Shown piece after piece: positions 1 through 8,071 of a stretch of 64,000 nt of DNA. Below the pieces are notes generated by a model. The model saw nothing but the letters and a program-made list of their open reading frames with translations, was not told the origin of the DNA and did not search any database. Position 1 is the first letter of the stretch, and every line of letters begins with the position of its first letter. This DNA is from Cyanobacteria bacterium OH_CBrB_359 (GTDB taxonomy: Bacteria > Cyanobacteriota > Vampirovibrionia > Gastranaerophilales > Gastranaerophilaceae). The stretch spans positions 62,001 through 126,000 of the forward strand of contig JAEZET010000003.1 in the NCBI GenBank assembly GCA_023433065.1, in the 5' to 3' direction. Both the position numbers and the translations under genes were made by a program.

Positions 1-1
1 C

Positions 2-226
2 GGTTATAATGACGAATATCTTAAGCTGAAAATTTCTGCTCCGCCCTTGGAAAATAAAGCAAATAAAGAGCTTGTTAATTATCTTGCAAAAATATTAAGA
101 GTTCCAAAATCCAGCTTTTCATTGATAGCCGGAGATAAATCAAAAATTAAGAGGCTGCTAATAAAAGGTGTAGATGTTGGATATATTGCTGAAAAATTTT
201 CTGTTTATGATAAAATTAATGAATAA
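2..226 (+). CDS. DUF167/YggU-family protein, 5' truncated
   Basis: The reading frame is open from the window edge to TAA at 224-226 and gives the C-terminal 74 residues of a small protein. It shows the DUF167 (YggU) family core: a KxxISAPPLENKANKEL segment followed by a leucine-rich helix, 'VPKSSFSLIAGDKSKIKR' and a final beta strand. Family members are about 75-100 residues long, so only a short N-terminus is missing. The biochemical role of the family is unknown. secG follows after 20 bases on the same strand and may be cotranscribed. Confidence 0.8.
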   Translation, partial: GYNDEYLKLKISAPPLENKANKELVNYLAKILRVPKSSFSLIAGDKSKIKRLLIKGVDVGYIAEKFSVYDKINE

Positions 227-246
227 ACCGGATTTAAGGAGTTAAA

Positions 247-471
247 ATGTTAACATTTTTTTGGATAATACAAATTATATCAGCATTATTATTGATAGTT
301 TTAGTGTTGTTACATTCGCCAAAAGGTGATGGATTAGCTTCAATCGGAGGTGCAGCAAACTTGTTCTCTTCTCAAAAAAGTGCAGAATCAGGTTTAAATA
401 AGCTGACCATGTATATATCCATAGTGTTTTTGGTTACGACTTTTATTACAGGTTTTCATTTGTTTAAGTAA
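247..471 (+). CDS. secG: SecG, preprotein translocase subunit
   Basis: This 74-residue protein has two predicted membrane segments (about residues 3-21 and 53-72). They are joined by a polar loop containing the 'SPKGDGLASIGG' stretch typical of SecG. SecG is the accessory third subunit of the SecYEG inner-membrane channel and assists SecA-driven export. The length matches the family. The start is set by a clear ribosome site (AAGGAG, seven bases before the ATG). The stop codon abuts the stop of the convergent dut gene with no spacer. Confidence 0.92.
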   Translation: MLTFFWIIQIISALLLIVLVLLHSPKGDGLASIGGAANLFSSQKSAESGLNKLTMYISIVFLVTTFITGFHLFK

Positions 472-912
472 TTAATACCCTGTAGAACCAAATCCCCCAT
501 CAGCTCTTGAACTTGTTGCAAGTTCTTGTACAATTTCAAGTTGTGCTTTTTCTACTTTGCAAATTATCATTTGAGCAATTCTATCATCAGGTTTTACAGT
601 GTAAGTTTCATTTGAAAGATTAATTAGTCCAACACAAATTTCACCTCTATAGTCAGCATCTATTGTTCCTACTGAATTTGTAAGAGTTATACCATGTTTT
701 ATTGCAAGTCCGGAGCGTGCTCTAATTTGTGCTTCAAAACCTTGAGGCAGCTCAATAGTAATACCCGTTGGTATAAGAGTCCTTTCAAGAGGTTTTAATT
801 CAATCTCGTTATCTATTGCAGCATACAAATCCATTCCTGAAGAACCTTCAGTTTGATATTTTGGTAACTGTTTATTGTGTTTTAGTCTTGTTATTTTTAG
901 TTTTACTTCCAT
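472..912 (-). CDS. dut: dUTP diphosphatase
   Basis: This 146-residue trimeric-type dUTPase hydrolyses dUTP to dUMP and pyrophosphate, keeping uracil out of DNA and supplying dUMP for thymidylate synthesis. All five family motifs are present: SSGMDLYAA (24-32), RSGLA (66-70), GTIDADYRGE (82-91, with the catalytic Asp), RIAQMI (111-116) and the C-terminal GGFGSTG (139-145) that closes over the nucleotide. No Shine-Dalgarno sequence precedes the ATG, and a good -10 element lies only six bases upstream, so the mRNA may be leaderless. The gene appears to be transcribed alone. Confidence 0.95.
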   Translation of the reverse strand: MEVKLKITRLKHNKQLPKYQTEGSSGMDLYAAIDNEIELKPLERTLIPTGITIELPQGFEAQIRARSGLAIKHGITLTNSVGTIDADYRGEICVGLINLSNETYTVKPDDRIAQMIICKVEKAQLEIVQELATSSRADGGFGSTGY

Positions 913-918
913 AAATTC

Positions 919-946
919 ATTATATCTTAAATAGCAATATAGTCAT
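919..946 (-). promoter_or_regulatory. Predicted sigma-70 promoter of dut, possibly leaderless
   Basis: Read on the minus strand: ATGACT (941-946), a 16-base spacer, then TATAAT (919-924). The -10 is a perfect consensus and the -35 matches four of six bases. The dut ATG begins six bases after the -10, so transcription would start at or within the start codon. Not tested experimentally. Confidence 0.5.
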
Positions 947-1017
947 TAAAGTTATTATATTAACTTTTTGTAACAAATTTACAATTAAAGTAAATTAAAG
1001 ATTTCAAAATGTTTTTT

Positions 1018-1046
1018 TTAATATAAGTAGTAAGGTTAGATATAAT
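1018..1046 (+). promoter_or_regulatory. Predicted promoter of the glycine-zipper gene
   Basis: TTAATA (1018-1023), a 17-base spacer and TATAAT (1041-1046). The -10 is perfect and the -35 matches four of six consensus bases. The ATG at 1061 lies only 14 bases downstream, so the leader would be very short. Confidence 0.4.
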
Positions 1047-1060
1047 TTATAGGTGTATAA

Positions 1061-1954
1061 ATGGGTGCAGTAGGAAATTTACTTAAGTTAGCATTTGCAA
1101 GCGAAGACTCTTTCGGAAGAGTTTTGACAGGAGCTACAAGAAGAGGTGCAAGAACTTTATGGAGTGAATCAACCGGTAGCGGTTTGAAAAAAGTCGGAAG
1201 TTTTATAAACAATTCCAGTGATGAAGTTTTAGCATTTGATAAAACAATGAAGTTGGCATCTGATGTTTTTGACAGCAGAACATTAAAAGCAGTTAGAAAA
1301 AGCTCAAAAACATACAAAGAATATTTTAATAAAATTACAGATTTATTTAAAGCAGGTAATCCTGATGAAGCTGCAATCAAAAAATTCCTCTCACAAAATG
1401 GAATTGAAAGCGTAAAATCTAAAGGTTTTATAAAAAATGCCTGGGCTAAATTAACAGGAAAAACAATTGCAACTTCAAGTGCCGATGATATTACAAAAGT
1501 TGCAGTCGAAAAGCTTGCTGTAAATGGTACAAAACAAGCATCAAAAGCAAAAGGCTTATTTAAAGCCCTTAAAGGCAAAGGCGGAACTGTTGCGATATTG
1601 TTAAATATTGCTTTTGAAATCCCCGCTATTATACAAGGATTTAAAAATGGTGACGGATTCAAGCAAATTGGCCGCTCAGCATTAAATATGGGTGGTTTTG
1701 CCGCAGGTGCTGCTATTGGTGCTGCAATCGGCTCAGTAATTCCTGTCGCTGGAACAGTAATTGGCGGTATAGTTGGCGGTCTGTCAGGTATTATTGGCAG
1801 TATGCTCGGTGGGGCTGTTACTAAGAAAATCGGTGATTCCTTATTCGGCAAGTCAATTCAGGAGCAAAAAGAAGAAGTAGCCGAAGTTCAGGAAGAAGCT
1901 ATAAAGAAACAATATGCTGCCCAATCCGCATCAAAATTAAATGCAATGGCATAA
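1061..1954 (+). CDS. Hypothetical glycine-zipper membrane-associated protein
   Basis: This 297-residue protein is not recognised. Residues 1-170 are polar, lysine- and serine-rich and probably helical. Residues about 172-190 form a moderately hydrophobic stretch. Residues about 212-254 are a long Gly/Ala/Ile/Val run with repeated small-xxx-small spacing (GAAIGAAIGSVIP, GGIVGGLSGIIGS), the pattern of glycine zippers that pack membrane helices. A charged, glutamate-rich tail (264-297) follows. No signal peptide is seen. Such architecture occurs in membrane-inserting toxins, phage tail or colicin-like proteins and cell-envelope proteins, but nothing here decides among them. A weak AGGTG precedes the ATG. 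It converges on a membrane protein gene three bases away. The antisense open frame across it is a shadow of the Gly/Ala codons. Confidence 0.75.
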   Translation: MGAVGNLLKLAFASEDSFGRVLTGATRRGARTLWSESTGSGLKKVGSFINNSSDEVLAFDKTMKLASDVFDSRTLKAVRKSSKTYKEYFNKITDLFKAGNPDEAAIKKFLSQNGIESVKSKGFIKNAWAKLTGKTIATSSADDITKVAVEKLAVNGTKQASKAKGLFKALKGKGGTVAILLNIAFEIPAIIQGFKNGDGFKQIGRSALNMGGFAAGAAIGAAIGSVIPVAGTVIGGIVGGLSGIIGSMLGGAVTKKIGDSLFGKSIQEQKEEVAEVQEEAIKKQYAAQSASKLNAMA

Positions 1955-1957
1955 AAA

Positions 1958-2896
1958 CTAAAAATCTTTCAATGTGAAAATCTCTTGGTTATTAGTTAAA
2001 TTGAGATTTCTGGAGAGATTATATATTCCTTTTGTTATAAGCTTATATTGTTTTTTGGCTTTTTCATCATAATTCATTTTAAATGCGGCTGTACAAATAA
2101 ATTCATTTTTTATTCCGAGGCATATCATAGTATCGAGTATGCCTACTTCTTCATTTATATTGTCTGTTGGAGTCAAACGGCTTATACTTACAAGAAAATC
2201 AATTTTTATACTTGGTTTGTAGAATTCTCTAGAAAGTGAGTTCAAGGTTTCTCTTGTATAAAAAATAAAATCATCAATGTAATTAAAATCTTTATATACA
2301 AGTAATAATTTCTTTTTATAACGACCTTTTTGGCTTATTTGATTTTGATTAAGGTTATCCAATAGAGCCTTGTAAAATTTTTCTTTTAAAGCTTCAATTG
2401 CTTCAGGTGACATATTTTCTTCTTGTATAAAATTTGCCAGATTTGTTATCTGTACTTCTAAAAGGAAAATAAATCCTGTTGTGCTTTTAGGTGTTTGTTT
2501 TGTTGCAGAGAGATTTTTGTTTACCTGCCTGTTTTGTCTTTCGATTTGTTTGCTTAAAGCTATTTTATATTTTTGTTCAGCTGTTTCTACAATGTCATAA
2601 ATACTTTTAAATGAGTTAGAAAATATTATTAAAAAAATTGCGCTGATAACTCCGGTAAAATCAATAGTTTCATTGTTTATATTGGATTTATAAGTATAGA
2701 ATATATTAATAAAATCCCATGTGGGCTTAAATATCCAAAAATAGTCTTCAATACCTTTTACATTTGCGCTGTATAAAATCCAATAGACAAGGCTTAAAAA
2801 GGCATAAAACATGAATACAACCTGAAGCATCTTAACAATATTTTTTGTTAAAGAAAATACAGTATTAGATTGGTTCTCTGATATTGTGTATGCCAT
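1958..2896 (-). CDS. Hypothetical two-helix membrane protein with cytosolic domain
   Basis: This 312-residue protein is of unrecognised family. A first membrane helix lies at about residues 21-43 and a second at about 81-96, separated by an extracytoplasmic-looking loop with aromatic residues. Residues about 100-135 are a basic, glutamine-rich segment likely to be a coiled helix. The C-terminal half (about 140-312) is a soluble mixed alpha/beta region without recognisable catalytic motifs. The start lies nine bases after the panC stop, so it is probably the last gene of the pxpA-yvcK-panB-panC transcript, although only a weak ribosome site is visible. A role in pantothenate metabolism should not be assumed. 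Confidence 0.75.
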   Translation of the reverse strand: MAYTISENQSNTVFSLTKNIVKMLQVVFMFYAFLSLVYWILYSANVKGIEDYFWIFKPTWDFINIFYTYKSNINNETIDFTGVISAIFLIIFSNSFKSIYDIVETAEQKYKIALSKQIERQNRQVNKNLSATKQTPKSTTGFIFLLEVQITNLANFIQEENMSPEAIEALKEKFYKALLDNLNQNQISQKGRYKKKLLLVYKDFNYIDDFIFYTRETLNSLSREFYKPSIKIDFLVSISRLTPTDNINEEVGILDTMICLGIKNEFICTAAFKMNYDEKAKKQYKLITKGIYNLSRNLNLTNNQEIFTLKDF

Positions 2897-2905
2897 TGAG
2901 CTTTG

Positions 2906-3781
2906 CTATTCCAGTATTACATTATCTATAAGTCTTACATTATTTATTTTTGCAGCTATTGCTACGAGAGTTCTTTTATTAATAGTATCAATTTTTTCCA
3001 AATTTTCAAAATCTACAAATTCGAAATATTCAAGTTCCATATCTTTATCCAAAATTGTTATTGCTGAATCCAAGAGAACATCAGTGTTTAATATGCCTTG
3101 AGAATATAATTCCTTAATTTTAAGAAGAGATTTATTTATTGATAAGGCTTTTTGTTTATCTTCTTCAGAAAGGTACTTATTTCTTGAGCTCAATGCCAAT
3201 CCGTTTTCTTCTCTTATAATTTCGCAAGGTACTATTTCTACAGGAATGTTGAGGTCTTTTACCAGTTTATTTATTATGATTAACTGTTGAGCATCTTTCT
3301 GTCCAAAAAAAGCATAATCCGGTTGTACTATATTTAAAAGCTTAGTGACCACAGTGGTAACTCCGTCAAAGTGTCCTGTGCGGGTTTTTCCGCATAAAGT
3401 ATCAACCAGATTGTAAGGTGGATATACAAATGTAAGATTTTCATTTGTCATTTTAGTTAAATTTTTTCCGTACATTTCGGTTGGACTCGGGGCAAAAACA
3501 ACGTTTACATCATTATTTTGGCATACTTTTAAGTCTTCTTCTATGTTTCGTGGATATTTGTTGTAATCTTCATTTGGACAAAACTGTATTGGGTTAACAA
3601 ACACGCTGACAACCGTTTTATCACAGTATTCTACTGCCCTTTGCATTAAGGATTCATGACCTTTATGCAAAGCCCCCATGGTAGGAACAAGAGCAACTTT
3701 AAATCCTTCTCTTTTCCACTCCCCAACTATTTTTCTGGTTTCTTCTATGTTATTTGTTAATATACAGCTCAAGTTTCTCAC
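2906..3781 (-). CDS. panC: Pantothenate synthetase
   Basis: PanC condenses D-pantoate and beta-alanine using ATP, the last step of pantothenate (vitamin B5) synthesis. At 291 residues it has the usual length. The nucleotidyltransferase signature is present as PTMGALHKGH (33-42). 'SVFVNPIQF', 'FFGQKDAQQL' and a KMSKS-like 'LALSSRN' complete the family pattern. The GTG at 3781 is annotated. A GAGGAG sits only one base before it, so initiation nine bases downstream at TTG 3772 is the likelier real start. The 5' end lies inside the end of panB, showing translational coupling. Confidence 0.95.
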   Translation of the reverse strand: MRNLSCILTNNIEETRKIVGEWKREGFKVALVPTMGALHKGHESLMQRAVEYCDKTVVSVFVNPIQFCPNEDYNKYPRNIEEDLKVCQNNDVNVVFAPSPTEMYGKNLTKMTNENLTFVYPPYNLVDTLCGKTRTGHFDGVTTVVTKLLNIVQPDYAFFGQKDAQQLIIINKLVKDLNIPVEIVPCEIIREENGLALSSRNKYLSEEDKQKALSINKSLLKIKELYSQGILNTDVLLDSAITILDKDMELEYFEFVDFENLEKIDTINKRTLVAIAAKINNVRLIDNVILE

Positions 3782-4613
3782 TCTCCTCGGGACTCAGTTT
3801 AAAAATGTGTTCTTCATCTGGAAATTTACCGTTTTTTACTTCGTAAATATAGTTTTCAGCAGTATTAAGTATGGTTTCTTTTATGTTTGTGTATTTTTTT
3901 GCAAATTTAGGTGTAAAATCTGCATATTTACCTATGATGTCATCTATGACAAGAACTTGTCCGTCACAATATCTTCCCGCTCCTATTCCTATTAATGGTA
4001 CTGAAATATTTTCCCTTAAGTATTTAGCTGTTTCTTCCGGTATCATTTCGACTAAAATTGCGAAAGCGCCTGCTTCTTCCAGCTTTTTTGCATCTTCAGC
4101 CATCTTTAAAGCGTTTTCATAAGATTTTCCTTGCACATAATACCCTCCTATAGAATTGATGTATTGAGGCGTAAAACCAATGTGGGCCATAACAGCTATT
4201 CCTATTTCAGAAAGGTGTTTGACAATATCAATTATAAAATCGCTTGCTCCTTCAAGTTTAACAGCTTGAGCTCCTGCCTGAATCAACATTCCTGCATTTT
4301 CTATAGCTTTTTCTTTGGAGACGTGATAACTTAAAAACGGCATATCAGCCATAACAAATGACCTTTTTGCACCTCTTGCTACTGCTTTAGTAAATACAAG
4401 CATTTCGTCCATAGTCACATTAAGTGTATTATCGTAGCCAAGTATTGTCATTCCCAAAGAATCGCCAACTAATAAAATGTCAGTTCCTGCTTCGTCAAGG
4501 ATTTTCGCAGTTGAATAATCGTAAGCTGTAAGCATAGTTATTTTTTCGCCGAGTTCTCTTTGTTTTTGAATATATTTGACTGTTATAGGTTTATCTTTGG
4601 TTTTGACTGACAT
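3750..4613 (-). CDS. panB: 3-methyl-2-oxobutanoate hydroxymethyltransferase
   Basis: PanB transfers a hydroxymethyl group from 5,10-methylene-THF to 2-oxoisovalerate, giving ketopantoate, the first committed step to pantothenate. The 287-residue product is a TIM-barrel of normal length. It carries 'LTAYDY', the metal-binding 'LLVGDSLGM', 'VKLEG' and 'IPLIGIGAG'-type segments. An upstream in-frame ATG at 4703 would add 30 residues unlike the family and overlap yvcK. The ATG at 4613 has AAGGAG nine bases before it and gives the expected N-terminus, so I chose it. It sits between yvcK and panC; panD is not in the window. Confidence 0.95.
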   Translation of the reverse strand: MSVKTKDKPITVKYIQKQRELGEKITMLTAYDYSTAKILDEAGTDILLVGDSLGMTILGYDNTLNVTMDEMLVFTKAVARGAKRSFVMADMPFLSYHVSKEKAIENAGMLIQAGAQAVKLEGASDFIIDIVKHLSEIGIAVMAHIGFTPQYINSIGGYYVQGKSYENALKMAEDAKKLEEAGAFAILVEMIPEETAKYLRENISVPLIGIGAGRYCDGQVLVIDDIIGKYADFTPKFAKKYTNIKETILNTAENYIYEVKNGKFPDEEHIFKLSPEESEKLELYINK

Positions 4614-4626
4614 TGTAAGATTCTCC

Positions 4627-5940
4627 TTATTCTTCGATTTTATCTTGCTTTCGATACCAGTAATAAATGGCTCTTGCAACTCTTGTAGGACTGTGTCTGA
4701 CAAGTTTCTTTTTATTTTCTTCTATTAAACGTCTTCTTACTATCTTGATGCCAATATTTTTTATTTCTTCTTTGTCAAATTTTACAGGCTTGGAATTGAC
4801 AGCACTATAGGCTTGTATAACTTCTTCAGGAAGATAGTCATTAACTAAAACCGCATCGATAATTTTTTTATTATTGGCATGTTTTAATATTGTTTTTAAG
4901 TGGTCAGAAACTGAAAAATCATCGGTTTCACCGGGTTGTGTCATTATGTTGCAGACATATATTTTTTTTGCTTTTGCTCTTTCTACCGCAAGGGTTATGT
5001 CTCTTATGAGCAAATTTGGAATTATGCTGGTATATAAACTACCCGGCCCTAATATTATCAAATCGGCATCTTGAATGGCCATAATAACTTCTTCAAGAGG
5101 CTTACAGTTTTGAGGCTCTGTATATAGTTTAGCAATTTTTTTACCTGACTCGGGGATATTTGATTCTCCTTTTATTACGCTGCCGTCTTCCATAACAGCA
5201 ACCAGTCTCATATCATCAAGAGTTGAAGGCAGCACTCTTCCCCTTATAGAGAGAACTTTTGAAGATTCAATAACTGCTCTTACCATATCCCCAGTGATTG
5301 CACAGAGCGCTGTAAGGAATAGGTTTCCGAAACTGTGCCCTTCTAAACCTTCTCCTGTCTTAAATCTGTATTGAAACAGCTTGGTAACAAGATCCTCGTC
5401 ATCAGCAAGCGCTGCTATGCAGTTTCTAATATCTCCCGGAGGTAACACTCCCATTTCTTCCCTTAAACGCCCAGAACTTCCGCCGTCATCACCTACTGTG
5501 ACAATTGCAGTTATATTATTGGTTATGTGCTTTACACCTTTTAATAAGGTCGAAAGACCCGTACCTCCGCCTATTGCAACTACTTTTGGTCCTCTGTTTA
5601 GTTTCCTTCTTCTGTACAAGTCTTCCAAAAGAGCATGTCTGTTTCTTTCATTACTTATATCCAGTATGGAATAATTTGTTTTTTGCCATCCTTTTACGAA
5701 TACCAGAGCACCAAGGAGTATGAAGATAGCTCCAATAATCTCTGATGGAACAGTTTGTGCTATTTGCATTATTAAATTCATAAGAAAATATATTGGTCTT
5801 AGATTCAAAATTATGCACAAGCCTATTGCAGATAGGATTGTGCCGATTATTATCATTAAAAACCATCTTTTTATTTCCAGACCAGGCATAAGCCAGCCTG
5901 CGTCTTTAGGGATTTTTATTGTATTTTTTAAGAGTTTCAA
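4627..5940 (-). CDS. yvcK: YvcK/CofD-like gluconeogenesis factor with N-terminal membrane anchor
   Basis: This 437-residue member of the YvcK (UPF0052) family binds UDP-sugars. In Bacillus it is needed for growth on gluconeogenic carbon sources and for cell-wall precursor balance. The N-terminal 110 residues carry two to three hydrophobic helices (about 26-47 and 67-83) that would tether it to the membrane, an extension seen in cyanobacterial-type members. The nucleotide-binding loop GGGTGLS is at 124-130, followed by 'TVGDDGGSSGRLR' and 'LPPGDIRNC'. The start is a TTG with AGAGG nine bases upstream. It is the second gene of a pxpA-to-panC operon. No rapZ or whiA neighbour, as in Firmicutes, is seen. 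Confidence 0.9.
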   Translation of the reverse strand: MKLLKNTIKIPKDAGWLMPGLEIKRWFLMIIIGTILSAIGLCIILNLRPIYFLMNLIMQIAQTVPSEIIGAIFILLGALVFVKGWQKTNYSILDISNERNRHALLEDLYRRRKLNRGPKVVAIGGGTGLSTLLKGVKHITNNITAIVTVGDDGGSSGRLREEMGVLPPGDIRNCIAALADDEDLVTKLFQYRFKTGEGLEGHSFGNLFLTALCAITGDMVRAVIESSKVLSIRGRVLPSTLDDMRLVAVMEDGSVIKGESNIPESGKKIAKLYTEPQNCKPLEEVIMAIQDADLIILGPGSLYTSIIPNLLIRDITLAVERAKAKKIYVCNIMTQPGETDDFSVSDHLKTILKHANNKKIIDAVLVNDYLPEEVIQAYSAVNSKPVKFDKEEIKNIGIKIVRRRLIEENKKKLVRHSPTRVARAIYYWYRKQDKIEE

Positions 5941-5965
5941 TCTGGTATACCTCTTGATTATGTAT

Positions 5966-6736
5966 TTATACCCAACCGGATGCTTCTACTTTATTGTAAT
6001 TACAAGGAGTTGGAATGATAAGCTCATTTGCTTTCTTTATTATTTCTAAAGAATTCGGATTTTGAGCATTAAAATGTATTGTGTCACAATTCACCGTGGT
6101 GAAAGCTCCTGATGAAAGTTTCATTTGTGAAGAGTATAAAAGAGTTCTTATCCTGTTAATGGATGCTTCAACAGGTATTATATCTTTATTTTCCCAGTCA
6201 ATAGCTGCATCTTGCGTATAATTTTTATCAACAAGGACTTCTTTTGCAACTAAGATTCCTGTTTCAGCTGAAACTTTATCTAAAACCTCGGTTGCAGCCC
6301 CATAGTAAACCAGCCATTTATCAAATTTTTGTATGGCTTTTGCAACTGCCAGTGAAAAATCAAAATTTTCGGCTGCCATTTTATACATTGCACCGTGAGG
6401 CCTTACATGTTCAATATTAAGGTTATAAGTTTTTGCAAATGAAGATATTGCTCCTACTTGATATAGTACAAGTGCTTCAATTTCCTCGGAATCAAGTTCC
6501 ATAGGTCTATAACCGAATCCTTGCAGATCATGAAAACCTATATGTGCACCTACGGCTACATTTTTATTCTTGCATGCTGTTAATGCATTTTTTATGCTTG
6601 AAGGGTCTCCCGCATGAAATCCGCATGAAATATTTACACTGCTTACGTAATCCAGAAGTTCATATTCTGACTTGTTTTTGAATATCCCGTATTCTTGAGC
6701 TAAATCGCTGTTAAAATCTATTTTCTTTTCAGACAT
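5966..6736 (-). CDS. pxpA: LamB/YcsF family protein, 5-oxoprolinase subunit A
   Basis: This 256-residue protein belongs to the LamB/YcsF family, whose characterised member PxpA is one of three subunits of the ATP-dependent bacterial 5-oxoprolinase. Family marks are the N-terminal 'DFNSDLAQEYG', 'VNISCGFHAGDP', 'VGAHIGFHD' and 'VRPHGAMYK'. Partner genes pxpB and pxpC are not adjacent, so they must lie elsewhere or this protein acts differently. A GGGAG six bases before the ATG sets the start. It leads a tightly spaced operon, with 25 bases to yvcK. Confidence 0.88.
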   Translation of the reverse strand: MSEKKIDFNSDLAQEYGIFKNKSEYELLDYVSSVNISCGFHAGDPSSIKNALTACKNKNVAVGAHIGFHDLQGFGYRPMELDSEEIEALVLYQVGAISSFAKTYNLNIEHVRPHGAMYKMAAENFDFSLAVAKAIQKFDKWLVYYGAATEVLDKVSAETGILVAKEVLVDKNYTQDAAIDWENKDIIPVEASINRIRTLLYSSQMKLSSGAFTTVNCDTIHFNAQNPNSLEIIKKANELIIPTPCNYNKVEASGWV

Positions 6737-6947
6737 TAAAAACTCCCTGATTCTCTACCTCATATATATTATACCCCAATATAAAACTTAGTCTAGTTGA
6801 TGTTTTTTGAATAAATATTTGAAATTGGACTTTGACTTTATAAAAAAAAACATTAAATATGAGTCAAGCCAATTCATTCAAACGGATGTATCGAAAAGGC
6901 GTAAATTTAATCATAATAAAAATGTATTCGTATAAGTTAGTAAAGTT

Positions 6948-7433
6948 ATGCCTTTTCACTACCGTTTACAAAAAATACTTGATTTCAGAATCAAGAAGAA
7001 AGAAGAGCAATTACAGGTTGTTATTCTGGCTCAGCAGGAAGTACACAGGATAGAAGGTCTAATAATTGAAAATAAAAAGGAAATTGCATCTACAGCCGCA
7101 AATATGAGAAAAGCAGACTTTATGATGCTTGAAGCTTATGATAACTATATTAAACACTTATATCAAAAAGAAGAAGACCTTTATTTAGAGCTGCAGAAAG
7201 CGATTGATAATCTGGAAAAAGAAAAAGAAAAATTAATTGAACTGGAAAAAGCTGTAAAAGTACTTGAAAAGCATAAAGAAAGGGCGCTTGAAGCTTATAG
7301 GGAAGAAGAAAAAAATATTGAGCTTAAACGATTATCTGAAGTCGCTGTACAAAAGCACTTTGCAAAAACTAAAGAACTTACCGAAGAAGAAATGCTTGAA
7401 GAACTAAAGCAAATCGAAGGAGAAAACCCTTAA
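6948..7433 (+). CDS. fliJ: Flagellar export protein FliJ-like
   Basis: This 161-residue protein is almost entirely an antiparallel coiled coil of Lys/Glu/Leu heptads. It starts with the FliJ-type 'FHYRLQKILDFRIKKKEEQ' segment. FliJ sits in the central pore of the FliI ATPase ring and couples ATP hydrolysis to flagellar type III export. Length and N-terminus fit the family. The next gene overlaps its stop by one base and looks like fliK, the usual neighbour of fliJ. fliH and fliI are not in this window. A TTGACT at 6832-6837 could be a -35 element, but no convincing -10 follows at the right distance. Confidence 0.82.
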   Translation: MPFHYRLQKILDFRIKKKEEQLQVVILAQQEVHRIEGLIIENKKEIASTAANMRKADFMMLEAYDNYIKHLYQKEEDLYLELQKAIDNLEKEKEKLIELEKAVKVLEKHKERALEAYREEEKNIELKRLSEVAVQKHFAKTKELTEEEMLEELKQIEGENP

Positions 7434-8065
7434 TGAAAATTGATTCAACTAAAACTACAAATACAAAAGAATTAAAGAATGAAGATAAAAAGAATGTTTC
7501 TGAAGAGTGTCTTGTCCCTTGTGATATGTCGTTTAAGGAAATGATTATGCAGCCTAATAATTTTCCTTCACCCGATGCATCGTTAGGCTTAAAAGACTCT
7601 ATTATCGGTTTTGGGGATTTGAAAACAGCATTTAATTATGATTCTTTTACCATTGATAGAGATGATGCAATGTTTTTTGTGAATATAATTCAAAATGGAC
7701 AGTATACAGTGAATCCAAATGGTAATGTTAACGGATTTTTAACTCAGTTAGAAGAAGTCGGTGATGTTAAATCCTATAAAAGCATTAATACATCCAAAAC
7801 ACTGGCTAACCTTATAGAAAGTTCTTATAACACACAAAAACCTGTTAGAATCGATTTTGACAATAATGTTTCGGTTGTATTGAAAATTGATAAAGAAGGA
7901 AAAGTCAAAGCCGAATTTATCCCCGGAGATAAAGCAGTTGAAGCTTATTTGAGAGATAATATTCCGTATTTAAAACAAAAATTTGATGAGCAAAATTTAC
8001 CATATACAGAGCTTTCTTACAGACAAAGCAAACAACAAAACAAGAAAAAAGAAAAAGGAGAATAA
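7433..8065 (+). CDS. Putative flagellar hook-length control protein (FliK C-domain-like)
   Basis: This 210-residue protein is not recognisable by simple inspection of its first 125 residues, which are polar and probably disordered early on. From about 140 the pattern 'PVRIDFDNNVSVVLKIDKEG.VKAEF' followed by a helix ('VEAYLRDNIPYLKQKFDEQ') and a final strand matches the order of the FliK C-terminal (Flg_hook) domain. That domain binds FlhB and switches export specificity. A basic, Gln/Lys-rich tail ends the protein, as in FliK. Position directly after fliJ (one-base TAATG overlap, AAGGAG ribosome site) and before a hook/rod gene is the classical fliK slot. The protein is much shorter than typical FliK, so the molecular ruler would be short. 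Function is inferred from context plus pattern. Confidence 0.6.
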   Translation: MKIDSTKTTNTKELKNEDKKNVSEECLVPCDMSFKEMIMQPNNFPSPDASLGLKDSIIGFGDLKTAFNYDSFTIDRDDAMFFVNIIQNGQYTVNPNGNVNGFLTQLEEVGDVKSYKSINTSKTLANLIESSYNTQKPVRIDFDNNVSVVLKIDKEGKVKAEFIPGDKAVEAYLRDNIPYLKQKFDEQNLPYTELSYRQSKQQNKKKEKGE

Positions 8066-8071
8066 CACCTC

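Noticed and set aside
1036..1851. 271-codon minus-strand open frame rich in Pro/Ile/Ala
   Set aside because: It is antisense to the glycine-zipper gene, and its composition (Pro/Ala/Ile) is the mirror of Gly/Ala/Asn codons. It has no ribosome site. The plus-strand frame has a promoter and start.
4614..4703. 30-residue N-terminal extension of PanB
   Set aside because: It overlaps the end of yvcK, is unlike PanB family N-termini, and a good ribosome site precedes the ATG at 4613.
5505..5866. Overlapping open frames of 70-110 codons on both strands within yvcK
   Set aside because: These are shadow frames inside a conserved gene, without ribosome sites or family resemblance.
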